A stretch of 34,542 bases of DNA from Candidatus Thorarchaeota archaeon SMTZ1-83 (GCA_001563325.1 LRSK01000186.1:1-34542), one strand, 5' to 3'. Counted from the stretch's first letter, positions 1 through 9,911 are shown. The notes: generated from the letters alone by a model not told the origin. Program-made: numbers and translations.

Positions 1-30
1 CCTGCTCATTAATGTGTCGCATCAGAGTGT

Positions 31-936
31 CTATCTGGCATCCGCATATGGCATTCCTTCGCATATATCTCCCTCAACGAAATCGTGAGCTTTGACACTT
101 CCATCAACGACCTCGATGTGAGCGACTGCGTTCAGAGCGAGATCTGAATAGTTGCCATCAGCAGGGCGTCCGTAGCCAAGTGAAACCGTGAAGGATCTGA
201 TTCCATTGAACTGTTTTTGCATTCTTATGTGACTGTGACCCGATATCGTTAGAATCACCCGCCCATCATACAGCAACAGTCTTCCTGTGCTCTCTGCTCC
301 CATAAACGCCGAGAAGAAGTCCCAAGGCAGTCGCCCCTTATAGAGAGTCAAGTCGCGGAATGGAAGATGATGGGAAACGAACACCACTCGGGTTATGCTC
401 TTTGATAGAACTGACAGGTCATACTCTAGTTTCTGATTGAACAGAGTTGTCGCCTCCACATCGGTATATCCCCAGTCAATACAGAGTTGGTCGTACCAAA
501 TGTTGCCTCTCCACTCCTTCTGTGCGTATGCCTTGTATGGTATCTTCAAGTCTTCCCGTTTGAAAGAGTAATCATACCAGCCAATGGACCCTACAAATGC
601 TATCTTCTTTTTCACGTAGGGTGCATCTGGAAGATAGAGAAAACCACTCTCTCTACATGCGTCGCTTAGTGCGGTAGAGTACTTCTCCAAGGACCCAAGT
701 CCAATATTCTCTTCAAACCAGATGTCATGGTTTCCGGGTACAAACAAGTTCATAGCACTGGAAGCGCGGAGCCTCGCCAGAGTGTCTGAAAGAGTGGCTA
801 TCCTATTGCTGACATCCCCTGCGATTACAAAGACATCCGGAGATATCTCCTCAACCCGACTGTGAATCTCCTCAAGGAGTGCCTCATCCCCCTTGTCCGG
901 ACGAACATGAATGTCAGATACTGCCGCTATTCTCAT
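31..936 (-). CDS. Calcineurin-like metallophosphoesterase
   Basis: This 301-residue soluble protein carries the full metal-binding set of the calcineurin-like phosphoesterase superfamily: D8-x-H10, GD at 40-41, GNHD at 68-71, HH at 189-190 and GHSH at 233-236. Such enzymes hydrolyse phosphomonoesters or phosphodiesters at a two-metal site; the substrate cannot be read from the motifs. There is no signal peptide, so it should be cytosolic. The ATG start is preceded by GTGAGAGG, a good archaeal ribosome site. The gene is divergent from the FAD-linked oxidase, with about 165 bases between the two starts. Its stop lies close to the window edge, so any downstream operon partner is out of view. Family assignment is firm; the biological role is unknown. 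Confidence 0.92.
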   Translation of the reverse strand: MRIAAVSDIHVRPDKGDEALLEEIHSRVEEISPDVFVIAGDVSNRIATLSDTLARLRASSAMNLFVPGNHDIWFEENIGLGSLEKYSTALSDACRESGFLYLPDAPYVKKKIAFVGSIGWYDYSFKREDLKIPYKAYAQKEWRGNIWYDQLCIDWGYTDVEATTLFNQKLEYDLSVLSKSITRVVFVSHHLPFRDLTLYKGRLPWDFFSAFMGAESTGRLLLYDGRVILTISGHSHIRMQKQFNGIRSFTVSLGYGRPADGNYSDLALNAVAHIEVVDGSVKAHDFVEGDICEGMPYADAR

Positions 937-1029
937 AGCCTCTCACTATTCCAGGCGGAACGATTCTCCGTGCACAGTAGATTCGTTATACTCCGTTCCA
1001 AAAAAAGAGTCTGCACGTTGACCGAGCCC

Positions 1030-1038
1030 CTTTACATA
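1030..1038 (+). promoter_or_regulatory. TATA-like box for the FAD-linked oxidase
   Basis: CTTTACATA lies about 65 bases upstream of the oxidase ATG, in the divergent intergenic region. This would put transcription start near 1060 and leave a leader that includes the GTGAGG ribosome site at 1090. It is a pattern call only. Confidence 0.4.
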
Positions 1039-1101
1039 CCAAATGTTTGATATTGAAACCTAGATTGGCCTGAATCAATCAGACAAGAAGTGAGGCTGAA
1101 A

Positions 1102-2691
1102 ATGACCAATCAAATCAAAGCATCTGCACCTGCCAGCGCAGATCTCTCTGAGATGAAAGTCATCACTGACCAAGCTGAGATTAGTGACACGTACGCGCTT
1201 TATCTAGATGACGAGAGCCACTCGTTCGATGGGCAGACTGACAAGATTGTGTTCCCTGCAACTGTGGAACAGATTGCTGCAGTCCTGAAGGAAGCATATG
1301 ATTCTGGGACTCCTGTCACTGTTCAAGGAGGAAGGACGGGCCTCACAGGTGCTGCTGTTCCCCTTGGTGGAACTACTCTCAATCTAGAGAAGATGACCAA
1401 GTTGCTCTATATGGAATACAGTGCTAATGATGGACTCTATTCCATATGTGCGCAAGCTGGGGTCCTTCTCGAAGACTTGGTCAGCGTTGTGACCTCAAAG
1501 AGCCTTGACAGCTTGAAGGGCAAAGGAACAGGGGCTCAACAGAAAGTTCTTGAACAGTTCCTTGGAGAGTCTGGCGACTTTACATTCCCAGTTGACCCCA
1601 CCGAAATGAGTGCGTGGCTTGGAGGAATATACAGAATACAAGTTGTGTTGATTAACGGGGACATCCTAGACATTGAGCGTGGGCAAGTAATGGCAGAGGA
1701 CGGCAAGTTCCAAATTACTCTCAGTGACGGGACCGCGACTGACATTCCGGTTCCGAGCTATAAGATGCCAGACACCAAGAACGCTGCTGGACTGTTTGCG
1801 AAACCGGACATGGACCTAATCGACCTCTTCATCGGCTCTGAGGGCATACTGGGTGTGATAACAGAGGTGGAGCTGGGTCTCAACAAGATGCCAGATAACA
1901 TAATGACTGTCATGGCGTTCTTCCCCAGCGAAGAGGATGCCATCGATTTTGTCTACGAGATCCGCGCTCCGAACACTCCAGTACCGATGAACTTCCTGGA
2001 GTATTTTGATTCAAATGCAATTGAAATGATCAAAGAGAAGGCCACTTCGTCTGGTATCAGAGTGCCTGCGATGTCTCCCGAAACCAAGGCGATAGTCTTC
2101 TTTGAGTTCTCATATACAGATGAAACAATGGAGTCGAAGGTCATGGGCCTAGAGGAGATTCTCAATAGACACAACACCTCCTCGGAATCCAGCTGGGCTG
2201 GAATGGACAGGTCAGAGCTTCAGAAGATGAAGACAGTCCGACACTTCGTCCCGGAAACCGTGAATGCCATAATCGCCATGAGAAAGGCAGAGCATCACGA
2301 GGTTCACAAGATTGGTACAGACATGGCTGTTCCAGATGAGGCCCTTCGTGACTATCTCAAGTTCTATCGTGACACTCTTGAGGCACAAGGAATGGAGTAT
2401 GTAATATTCGGCCACGTCGGTGACAACCATCTTCACGTCAATATGCTACCTCGCAACAATGAGGAAGTCAAGCAGGGCATGGACAACTACATGCTCTTTG
2501 CGAAAAAGGCAGTGGAACTTGGTGGAACAGTAGCGGCTGAGCATGGAATTGGCAAACTCAAACGTGGCTTTCTTGAGGTTATGTATGGAGAGAAGGGAAT
2601 CCAAGAGATGCAAGCTGTGAAGCGCGCATTGGACCGGAAGTGGCTATTGAATCGCGGAAACATGATTGCTGTAACTGAGATGCTTTCTTAG
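1102..2691 (+). CDS. FAD-linked 2-hydroxyacid oxidase/dehydrogenase (GlcD / D-lactate dehydrogenase type)
   Basis: The product (529 residues from ATG 1102) has the two-part plan of the GlcD/D-lactate/D-2-hydroxyglutarate dehydrogenase family. An N-terminal PCMH-type FAD-binding domain has GGRTGLTGAAVP near residues 76-87. The C-terminal FAD-oxidase domain has GHVGDNHLHVN at 437-447 and EHGIGK at 480-485. These enzymes oxidise 2-hydroxyacids to 2-oxoacids and pass electrons to an acceptor; D-lactate, glycolate and D-2-hydroxyglutarate are all possible here. No iron-sulfur partner (GlcF type) is adjacent. An upstream in-frame GTG at 1090 could start a form four residues longer, but that GTGAGG reads better as the ribosome site for ATG 1102. 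About 530 residues is somewhat longer than the usual 460-500, from an insertion after the FAD motif. Confidence 0.9.
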   Translation: MTNQIKASAPASADLSEMKVITDQAEISDTYALYLDDESHSFDGQTDKIVFPATVEQIAAVLKEAYDSGTPVTVQGGRTGLTGAAVPLGGTTLNLEKMTKLLYMEYSANDGLYSICAQAGVLLEDLVSVVTSKSLDSLKGKGTGAQQKVLEQFLGESGDFTFPVDPTEMSAWLGGIYRIQVVLINGDILDIERGQVMAEDGKFQITLSDGTATDIPVPSYKMPDTKNAAGLFAKPDMDLIDLFIGSEGILGVITEVELGLNKMPDNIMTVMAFFPSEEDAIDFVYEIRAPNTPVPMNFLEYFDSNAIEMIKEKATSSGIRVPAMSPETKAIVFFEFSYTDETMESKVMGLEEILNRHNTSSESSWAGMDRSELQKMKTVRHFVPETVNAIIAMRKAEHHEVHKIGTDMAVPDEALRDYLKFYRDTLEAQGMEYVIFGHVGDNHLHVNMLPRNNEEVKQGMDNYMLFAKKAVELGGTVAAEHGIGKLKRGFLEVMYGEKGIQEMQAVKRALDRKWLLNRGNMIAVTEMLS

Positions 2692-2694
2692 GTG

Positions 2695-2710
2695 TGCATT
2701 TCGCAATGCA
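2695..2710 (+). terminator. Short hairpin just after the oxidase stop codon
   Basis: TGCATT-tcgc-AATGCA forms a perfect 6-bp stem with a 4-base loop, beginning three bases after the TAG at 2691. No T-tract follows, so it may be an mRNA 3' end or stability element rather than an intrinsic terminator. Confidence 0.35.
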
Positions 2711-2773
2711 TAGTCTGACTCTCGAGAATGTGTCAAACTTGTCCAAATAGCGGAGTTCGTTTGTGCCGAATCC

Positions 2774-2782
2774 ACATAAATA
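2774..2782 (+). promoter_or_regulatory. TATA-like box for the large surface protein
   Basis: ACATAAATA lies about 100 bases upstream of the GTG start of the large surface protein. It is the best TATA-like stretch in the 190-base gap between that gene and the oxidase. Confidence 0.4.
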
Positions 2783-2881
2783 CAGAATCATCGCGTTTTC
2801 CTTGAGCTATGTGCCTAAAGCCGAATTAGACCGTTTCAAAGCACGCAGTTCGATGTTCGGACTTGCCTGGAGAAGGTCCCG

Positions 2882-5800
2882 GTGCTCAGGAAGAGAGTCA
2901 TCATACTGTCAATCGTGGCTATGCTCCTAGCTGTGGCTTTAGACATCGAACCATCGGTAGATTCCAGACTTCTTCCGGACGACTCTACTACCAAGCATAC
3001 TGACTCTCCTCCAACGATGGATCTGGTCTTGTCAGCCGACACGCGCAGCGGCGTTTTCAACCCCCTTGAGATTAGACAAGAGGGGATAAACACTGAATCA
3101 ACCGGTTTCATTCACACCCGCACCGACACTCAACCCGTTGTGCAATCCAATCTCACACTGGACACGGGAAACGGATGGATGAGCAATCAAGTGGAAGTCA
3201 ATGTCAGCAGTCTATCCAGACTGTACGCTCTAAACGGCACCTTTGACAATGGTATACCCGGCAATAATAGTGAACCGTCTGGAGGCGTGGCCAACTATCC
3301 ACTCGGATGGGATGCCAGGAGTCTGAACGATGAACCTACCAAGCAGAGTATCTATGCCGGCTATTCTCAGAGCTCCGGCCGCCACATACAACTCTGGGCA
3401 GAAGGTGAATCTACTGGTCATCCTCAGGACTTCAAGTTCTACAAAAACTCGCATGTCTATTGGTACCAAGAGATTGACAATAGCATGTCGGAGACCAACT
3501 TTCTTCTCAGCATGGACTATCTCTACCACAAAGGTCCCATTGGAACACGACAGGATGACGATATGGAACTGAGGATCGAGGTCGGCGATGGTTCGACAAC
3601 TGAAGTGCTCTGGAGCATTGACCCAACAACCATTCCTGCAAGGGACGTCTGGCAAAGTCTGAGTCCCGTACCAGTGTCCATTACGGGTCTTCAGAGCACA
3701 TTTGAGATTAGAATTGTTTTCGAGATCATCGAAGATAGAACCTTCGAGGGCGACAGAGAAGACTTCGACGGTGATTGGGACAACGCACGTTACGTGTTCT
3801 TCTACTTCGATGATGTTTCATTCATTGCAGCAGACTCGCCTGGTTTTGAGGAGGTTGACCTAGCTGCTTCGTTGGTTCCAGTGGGTACAGTTCCGATCAC
3901 GGGGCTTTCAGGAACTGGACGACTACTCATCAACCACAGCAACTGGGAAACAAATCTGGTCACGCTAACCGTTTCTTCAAACACGACTGTTTCGTTTGAC
4001 TATGAGGCTCGTTTCGTTTCTGTCTTTCGTAACTTGAATTCAACGTGGACTCCTGAGAATGGGCAGACAGGATTGTCATACACTGCCCAGATTGGACTTC
4101 CAACAGCCCTCACCGCCTATGTCTATGTACCTCTTCATACTTTCCTGCAAGACTTTGAAATGAAAATTGATCATCCATCGGATTACGTCAATGCAACAGT
4201 CTATAATGCGTTCTCAGAGGACGTCACGACTCAATCTACTGTCGTGTCGGGAAGCATTCAGATCTCGGGAAGTGTTCTGGATAATCTTGGTTGGTGGCAT
4301 ATCGAGTTCGATGCACCGAACTATGCACAGCAGACTACATCCCAACTTTGGAATGAAACGTCGTCTTCGTGGACTAATGAAAGCTGGTTCCGGAGTGGGA
4401 ACTTGATCAGATTCCAGGCCTTGGTTGCGAATGGAGCATCCATTCCCAGTACAATCGAGGATGTCAGCGCTGACTGGTTTCTCCCGAATGGTTCTATCTG
4501 GACAACTGAGAACCTTGACGGACTTGACGGAGAAGTGAATGGTAGTGCCCTTGTCCTGGGACCATACAATGCCACGCCCGGAATGTGGTCTATTGAAGTG
4601 TTCTGGGAGAATGGTACAGAAGTCGCGTTTGATAGAATCGGGTTCAGTGTCAATCATTCAACGACTCTCTCACCAGTTTCCGCGGCCATCGATGCGCAAA
4701 TTGACACGAACGTGACTGGAGCGGTGACCTTCACAGATGCAGATTCAGGAAAAGCAATACTAGACTTATCTGCCATAGTAGTGGGTAATTGGTCCGGGCA
4801 TGAGATCTACTTTCGACCCAACATAGCCAAGGACTGGTGGGAGGCTGATTTCAACACAACTCTGACCGGGACTGGGAATTTCACGGTAGTGGTCAATTCC
4901 TCCTTGTCGTTCTATGAGGATGCCACATGTACGTTTGAGATACGAATCACATCCGATGCAGAGTTGGAGTTCATGGGTGACGAGTACGTGGAAATAGGCA
5001 TCGGAGCCACGTACTCGGCTATTCTCAGGTATCAGTATCTGGATGGAACTGGGATACCTGATGCCTCAGTGAAAGTAGAAAGCTGGACTGGCCCCTCCGG
5101 AGGCTTGGGGTGGGGCGCTACCACTCAAGTGGGGGGGCAGTCCGGGAACTACTCCATAGAATTCAGTGCTAGCCTCGGTGGGCAATACCACGTGACGGTT
5201 TCCGGGTCGAAGGAGAAACACAAGACGGCTTTCATCACCTTTGCTCTCACAGTTGGGGATATACAAACAGAACTCCTCCTCCTGAACGATTCTGTTGCAG
5301 CCATTAACGCCGAGAGCAACTACACTGTAGTAGTCCAATACCTGAATAGCACTGGAGAGGGCCTAGCGGGTGCGGATGTGGGTGTAGTCAGTATGGCACC
5401 AGATACTGGCTTGAACTCCTCAACGTCCACCTATCATGGAAACGGAACCTACTCTATCATCCTACACCCCGTGGATCATGGGACCTTCTCCCTCATTATT
5501 GGTGCAAGCTTAGTGAATCACCAATCCAAGTTGGTTTCCTTCACTCTCACCGTGTCCCCCCTCGCAAGCATTCTCTCATTGGAGAAGTCTGCCGATCAGA
5601 TTGCGCCAGACAAGAACTATACGCTTATTCTCACTTTTCAAGATGAGAGTCTAGTTGGTCTTGAGAATGCCACGATCACGGTTCTATCAGTGATTCCCGC
5701 CGCTGGAATTGATTTTTCGAATATCACTGACGTTGGAGGCGGTAATTACTCCATTACCTTGATTCCCTTGATTGGTGACGACTATGAGATTGTGTTCAGG

Positions 5801-7900
5801 GCTACACTCCCAAGATATCAGAGTGCCACCACAGTATTTACCCTCTACGTTACAGATGCAGAAACGACTCTTCGAACGTCGAACGGGCTGAACACAGGGA
5901 ATGCCTACTACAATGAAACTCTTGAAATCACCCTTCTTTTTGAAAGAACCGACTTTCCCGCGAACATCAGTCTTGCAACCATTGAAGTTATACCTAGTCT
6001 GGGTGTAAACTACAATGTCACAGAGCAACCCGATGGATACTACCTAAGAATCAGAAGCACAGACGTTCGAACCCACTTCTTGACGATACGGGCATCGAGG
6101 CCAGGCTATCAGACGTCGGGCCTGGACTTCACATTCGTTGTAGAAGATCTCCCAACTACTGTTGTTGGCATGGGGCCTCCTGATACTATGTACTCCGGCA
6201 TTCAACACTCATTCACGCTCTGGTTCAACATGAGCGACATAGTAGGGATTGAGAGTGCCACTGTGAACATCACATACACGCCCTTTGAGATTCGTTGGAG
6301 GGATGCGGGTGGCGGATTCTACGAATTCAATTTCACCACAGGTGACCTTGGTGACTATTCATTATCCATAATCTTCTCCAAACATGGTTATGCATCCGTT
6401 CATGTAGCATACACGTTTGAAGTGAAATCAACACCTACTACAATTGACTGCATAGGCAAACCCGATGTGTTCTACCTAACGCGTTCTTACTATATGGCCT
6501 TCTTTTTCAACTCGAATCTCATTGAGGGGGTTGAGGGTGCACAGTTCACGCCATCTCCGGACATTGGAAACTTCTACTCATTTCAAACACAATCAAAAGG
6601 CTGGTATAATTTCACTCTGACACCTTCAATCCTTGGCGAAAGGAATGCGACTTTCCACCTACAGAAGCGCGGCTTTGAGCCTCAGACTTTCAGCTTCATA
6701 ATGACTGTTGAGGCAATTCCAATTGCCATCGCGACTGGCTATGAACTGAATCTGACACGTTCGGCCAGTGAATACGGCCACATTGACATTGAACTGAGGC
6801 TTATTGCAAATGACACGCAGGAATCCATCGTGGAAGCCGATGTCGCGTATTACATTACCGACTTCATAGATGAACAAAACGTACTGTCCACGGGTCAGAT
6901 TCCAGCAGTCAATGGATTGTTTAGTGCGAGGATGGAGATGCCCGGAGCAGGCGGGTATGTCCTAAACATCACCATTTCAAAGACGAACTACAAGACACTC
7001 ACATTGACAATCCTACTCAATGTCGGATCCGATATCCCAGCTGCTGTGCTATACTATGCTTGGGTTTTCCTGCCCGGTGGAGGTCCATTGATTGCTCTAG
7101 TCACAGCGGTTGCGCTCGGACGTCGGGCATACAAGAAGAAGACTGTTCAAAGGAAACTAGAGCTTTTGGCCTATGAGTCCCGATTTGACGATGCCAACAA
7201 CATCATCGGGTTCTTTGTCATTCACCGAAATACAGGTCTCCCAGTGTACTCTAAGGTATTCAAGGGCGGACTTGAGGAGGCACTCGTAAGTGGTTTCATC
7301 TCTGCCATTTCGCTCTTCAGGTCCGAGTTCAAAGAAGAGGAGCGACTCTGGGTCGCAATTCCCATCTCCGAGATAATCACTGCAGTGCAGACAGAGATGC
7401 TGATCTGTGCAGTTATGACGACAGGTTCTCCCTCTTCAGGGCAGACCGAGAGTCTCGAGTCCTTCGGAAGGAGCATCGGGGCCTTGCTTGACGATGAAAC
7501 AGAAATACTCACACGAATGACAACGAGTCCAGAAGGGACCCGGGCGTTTGAGAGAACTATTGACCAGATATTTGGCGAGTGCCTTGACGGTTCCCTCTTA
7601 GACAAGTACACTGGCATTGATAGGGAGCAACTGACCAGAAGATACAGACCGCTTGAGCGTTTGATGACTGAAACAGACATCAGTGAAGGAGTAACACCAA
7701 ATGAACTAGTCAAGAGGCTAGTCTTGGCAGGCACTGATGAGCTCACGGCATACAGTCTGGTGGTAGAGGCCATAGGAACAGGGTTACTCACTCCCTTGGA
7801 AGAAGACAGTCACCTCGTTCCAGCGCCTTTCAGAAGTTACGAGGACAGGGAAGAAGGCGCGCTTTCTGATGATGAGGAACCTACCGACTCCACTGAGTGA
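2882..7900 (+). CDS. Giant membrane-anchored surface protein: Ig-like repeats, one TM helix, cytosolic longin/roadblock-like and winged-helix tail
   Basis: The protein is 1672 residues. A positively charged start and hydrophobic stretch (about 1-22) form a signal peptide. Residues 80-320 resemble a carbohydrate-binding/jelly-roll domain. From about 694 to 1384 there are seven degenerate repeats of 94-104 residues (starts near 694, 794, 895, 994, 1091, 1185, 1280), each ending in an F-x-L/F-x-V strand: an Ig-like/carboxypeptidase-regulatory fold. N-x-S/T sequons are abundant, as expected for a glycosylated S-layer-associated protein. A single TM helix (1387-1412) is followed by basic residues GRRAYKKK, so the tail is cytosolic. 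The tail (1420-1590) reads like a longin/roadblock domain (GFFVIHRNTGLPVYSK, then SGFISAISLF), with a winged-helix-like end near 1610-1660. I infer an outside-in sensor or adhesin linked to small-GTPase or cytoskeletal partners. The GTG start has AAGGT upstream; a stop at 2816 and no in-frame ATG rule out a longer start. Confidence 0.85.
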   Translation: MLRKRVIILSIVAMLLAVALDIEPSVDSRLLPDDSTTKHTDSPPTMDLVLSADTRSGVFNPLEIRQEGINTESTGFIHTRTDTQPVVQSNLTLDTGNGWMSNQVEVNVSSLSRLYALNGTFDNGIPGNNSEPSGGVANYPLGWDARSLNDEPTKQSIYAGYSQSSGRHIQLWAEGESTGHPQDFKFYKNSHVYWYQEIDNSMSETNFLLSMDYLYHKGPIGTRQDDDMELRIEVGDGSTTEVLWSIDPTTIPARDVWQSLSPVPVSITGLQSTFEIRIVFEIIEDRTFEGDREDFDGDWDNARYVFFYFDDVSFIAADSPGFEEVDLAASLVPVGTVPITGLSGTGRLLINHSNWETNLVTLTVSSNTTVSFDYEARFVSVFRNLNSTWTPENGQTGLSYTAQIGLPTALTAYVYVPLHTFLQDFEMKIDHPSDYVNATVYNAFSEDVTTQSTVVSGSIQISGSVLDNLGWWHIEFDAPNYAQQTTSQLWNETSSSWTNESWFRSGNLIRFQALVANGASIPSTIEDVSADWFLPNGSIWTTENLDGLDGEVNGSALVLGPYNATPGMWSIEVFWENGTEVAFDRIGFSVNHSTTLSPVSAAIDAQIDTNVTGAVTFTDADSGKAILDLSAIVVGNWSGHEIYFRPNIAKDWWEADFNTTLTGTGNFTVVVNSSLSFYEDATCTFEIRITSDAELEFMGDEYVEIGIGATYSAILRYQYLDGTGIPDASVKVESWTGPSGGLGWGATTQVGGQSGNYSIEFSASLGGQYHVTVSGSKEKHKTAFITFALTVGDIQTELLLLNDSVAAINAESNYTVVVQYLNSTGEGLAGADVGVVSMAPDTGLNSSTSTYHGNGTYSIILHPVDHGTFSLIIGASLVNHQSKLVSFTLTVSPLASILSLEKSADQIAPDKNYTLILTFQDESLVGLENATITVLSVIPAAGIDFSNITDVGGGNYSITLIPLIGDDYEIVFRATLPRYQSATTVFTLYVTDAETTLRTSNGLNTGNAYYNETLEITLLFERTDFPANISLATIEVIPSLGVNYNVTEQPDGYYLRIRSTDVRTHFLTIRASRPGYQTSGLDFTFVVEDLPTTVVGMGPPDTMYSGIQHSFTLWFNMSDIVGIESATVNITYTPFEIRWRDAGGGFYEFNFTTGDLGDYSLSIIFSKHGYASVHVAYTFEVKSTPTTIDCIGKPDVFYLTRSYYMAFFFNSNLIEGVEGAQFTPSPDIGNFYSFQTQSKGWYNFTLTPSILGERNATFHLQKRGFEPQTFSFIMTVEAIPIAIATGYELNLTRSASEYGHIDIELRLIANDTQESIVEADVAYYITDFIDEQNVLSTGQIPAVNGLFSARMEMPGAGGYVLNITISKTNYKTLTLTILLNVGSDIPAAVLYYAWVFLPGGGPLIALVTAVALGRRAYKKKTVQRKLELLAYESRFDDANNIIGFFVIHRNTGLPVYSKVFKGGLEEALVSGFISAISLFRSEFKEEERLWVAIPISEIITAVQTEMLICAVMTTGSPSSGQTESLESFGRSIGALLDDETEILTRMTTSPEGTRAFERTIDQIFGECLDGSLLDKYTGIDREQLTRRYRPLERLMTETDISEGVTPNELVKRLVLAGTDELTAYSLVVEAIGTGLLTPLEEDSHLVPAPFRSYEDREEGALSDDEEPTDSTE

Positions 7901-8137
7901 CACTTGACGCGCATATCGGAAACAGAACAACACACAGTGATGCCGTTGAAACGTGCTCAGAAGGCCTGATTTCGGCGGTCTCTTGCCAAGTCCGGTTTTT
8001 CTACATAAGCTTCGAAAATCACTCAAGAATCATCTTATTCTGTCCCGGGCTTCGAAATACGGGAAATCTAGGCACAACAGAGAAATAGGACCCAGACACC
8101 TGCTGCAACCAAATGTCAGACAACCCAACCTTGTAAG

Positions 8138-8149
8138 ATGTCATGACAT
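8138..8149. promoter_or_regulatory. Perfect 12-bp palindrome upstream of the secreted nuclease
   Basis: ATGTCATGACAT is its own reverse complement and ends 25 bases before the ATG of the nuclease gene. A half-site, ATGTCA, also occurs at 8113-8118. The position near the transcript start would suit a repressor operator, but no regulator is implicated. Confidence 0.3.
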
Positions 8150-8174
8150 TTCTAGAAGGGAGAGAGAGAAGAAA

Positions 8175-9911
8175 ATGACGCAGACAAAGAAACGCAGGCT
8201 TCTGGCGGTCTGCTTTCTGAGTGTGTTTGTGATTATGTTAGGCTTTACCCCTGGCACGCTACAGGCCTATGATAATCCAGACTATTCCATTCCTGAGATT
8301 CAGGGAGATGGTTGGTCTAGCCCACTCATGAATCAGTATGTTGACACTTGGGGTATAGTGACGGCTGTCTACCAAGGCTACTATGAGAAGAGTGGCTTCT
8401 TTGTGCAAGACACAGCCGGTGATGGGAACCCTGATACCTCAGACGGCATCTTCGTATGGAACTACTGGAGTGATGTGAGCGTTGGCGATGAGGTCTGGCT
8501 GTCCGGCAGAGTCGTGGAGTACTATGGCCTGACCGAACTATCGGGGCCCCAGGTTACTGTATTGTCTACCGACAATCCGCTTCCTGACCCGGTTGAGCTC
8601 AATCCACCTTTTGACGACTATGACTCCGATGTCTATTATGAGGCGCTCGAAGGCATGCTCGTATCTGTCAAGTCCATGAGGACTGTTGCGGGCACGAACC
8701 AATATGGTGAGGCTGCCGGTGTTGTAGCGTCCTCGGACGTTAGGCGCGTGTTCTTGGATGATCCTGCTGGCACAGGTGGGATAATCTTCACAGACGACGC
8801 AGGCGGATATGTGGTCAATACTAGGACTGGTAATATTGTCAGGAATCTATATGGTCCACTTGACTACACGTATGATGAGTACAAGGTACTGCCTAGTCCG
8901 GACCACCCACCAGAAGTAGTCACTGAGTCGTGGGCAGAGTCCGAGTACGTACCAGATCTTGGTCTGACTGGTGGTCTTACTGTTGCCACCTATAACATGT
9001 ATAATCTCTTCGACGAAATCGATGACCCGGACCTAGACGACACGGTCAATGACCCTGAAGTAGTCGAGCTGCAACTCTCAAAGCACGCTCTGGCCATTCA
9101 TGACCTCTTGCAGATGCCTGATTTGATTGCGGTCCAAGAGGTAGAGAACTTCGAGATTCTCGAGAGGTTGGCAAATACTGACCCAATTGCTGGAACATAC
9201 GGAGTAGTACTCATTGAAGGGCCCTACTACAGAGCAGTTGACGTTGGCCTACTCTATCGTCTGGATCGGGTGGAGGTTCTAAGTGCCGAAGCACGACAGA
9301 CTTGTACGGATTTGGAAGACGGCTACGGACCAGGAGAGGATCCCGAATTCTCATGTCCTGAGGGCTACAATCCGCTGTTCTCACGGCCACCATTAGTGGT
9401 TCACATAAAGACCATACCCGAAGGCCCCTCATGGTCGTGGTGGAGAGACATGTTCAGTGAAGATCTGTGGTTAATCATCAATCACTTCAAGTCAAAATCG
9501 ACATACGCTCCCACCTATGCAGACACGGAACCCCGCCGTGTTGAACAGGCAGAGTGGGTAGGTGCCCTGGTCGATGAGATTCAAGATGCTGATTCATCCG
9601 CGAAGGTCATGGTTCTGGGTGACCTCAACTCATTTGAGTTCGAAGCTCCGATAGAGACACTAGAAGCCGGTGGATTAGTAGATCTGATTTACCAGGTCCC
9701 GAAGAGTAGTCGCTACACTTACATCTACCGTGGCGTTTCGGAGGTGCTTGATCACATTCTAATCACGCCATCACTGCTGGATATCTTCCTGAAGGCTAAG
9801 GTGGTCCACTTCAATACAGATTTCTCGTGGCCCCATTTTGGTGATGACTCAACTACTGGAGTGTGGAGCTCAGATCACGACGTGCTCATGACCTCCTTCT
9901 ACATAAGGTGA
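8175..9911 (+). CDS. Secreted endonuclease/exonuclease/phosphatase-family protein with N-terminal OB-like domain
   Basis: From ATG 8175 the product is 578 residues. A signal peptide (basic MTQTKKRR, hydrophobic core, cleavage near TLQA31) directs export. Residues 37-200 look like the OB-fold domain found in YhcR/ExeM-type extracellular nucleases (GFFVQD, GDEVWLSGRV). The catalytic EEP domain runs from about 270 to the end: ATYNMYNLF, AVQEVEN with E322, INHFKSKS, GDLNSFE, a DHILIT segment and terminal SSDHDVL. All expected metal and catalytic positions seem present. It probably degrades extracellular DNA or phosphodiesters for nutrient scavenging. The open frame reaches back to 7953, but the upstream 74 codons have no signal character, and ATG 8175 follows a purine-rich GGGAGAGAG site, so I prefer it. 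The 274 bases before it hold only the palindrome. Confidence 0.88.
   Translation: MTQTKKRRLLAVCFLSVFVIMLGFTPGTLQAYDNPDYSIPEIQGDGWSSPLMNQYVDTWGIVTAVYQGYYEKSGFFVQDTAGDGNPDTSDGIFVWNYWSDVSVGDEVWLSGRVVEYYGLTELSGPQVTVLSTDNPLPDPVELNPPFDDYDSDVYYEALEGMLVSVKSMRTVAGTNQYGEAAGVVASSDVRRVFLDDPAGTGGIIFTDDAGGYVVNTRTGNIVRNLYGPLDYTYDEYKVLPSPDHPPEVVTESWAESEYVPDLGLTGGLTVATYNMYNLFDEIDDPDLDDTVNDPEVVELQLSKHALAIHDLLQMPDLIAVQEVENFEILERLANTDPIAGTYGVVLIEGPYYRAVDVGLLYRLDRVEVLSAEARQTCTDLEDGYGPGEDPEFSCPEGYNPLFSRPPLVVHIKTIPEGPSWSWWRDMFSEDLWLIINHFKSKSTYAPTYADTEPRRVEQAEWVGALVDEIQDADSSAKVMVLGDLNSFEFEAPIETLEAGGLVDLIYQVPKSSRYTYIYRGVSEVLDHILITPSLLDIFLKAKVVHFNTDFSWPHFGDDSTTGVWSSDHDVLMTSFYIR

Noticed and set aside
6061..6080. GTTCGAACCC, resembling a tRNA T-arm
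   Set aside because: It lies inside the large surface protein and no cloverleaf partner sequences surround it.
7222..7791. A 189-codon frame on the minus strand inside the large surface protein
   Set aside because: It is antisense to the well-formed cytosolic tail and is a Ser/Val-rich shadow with no recognisable motif.
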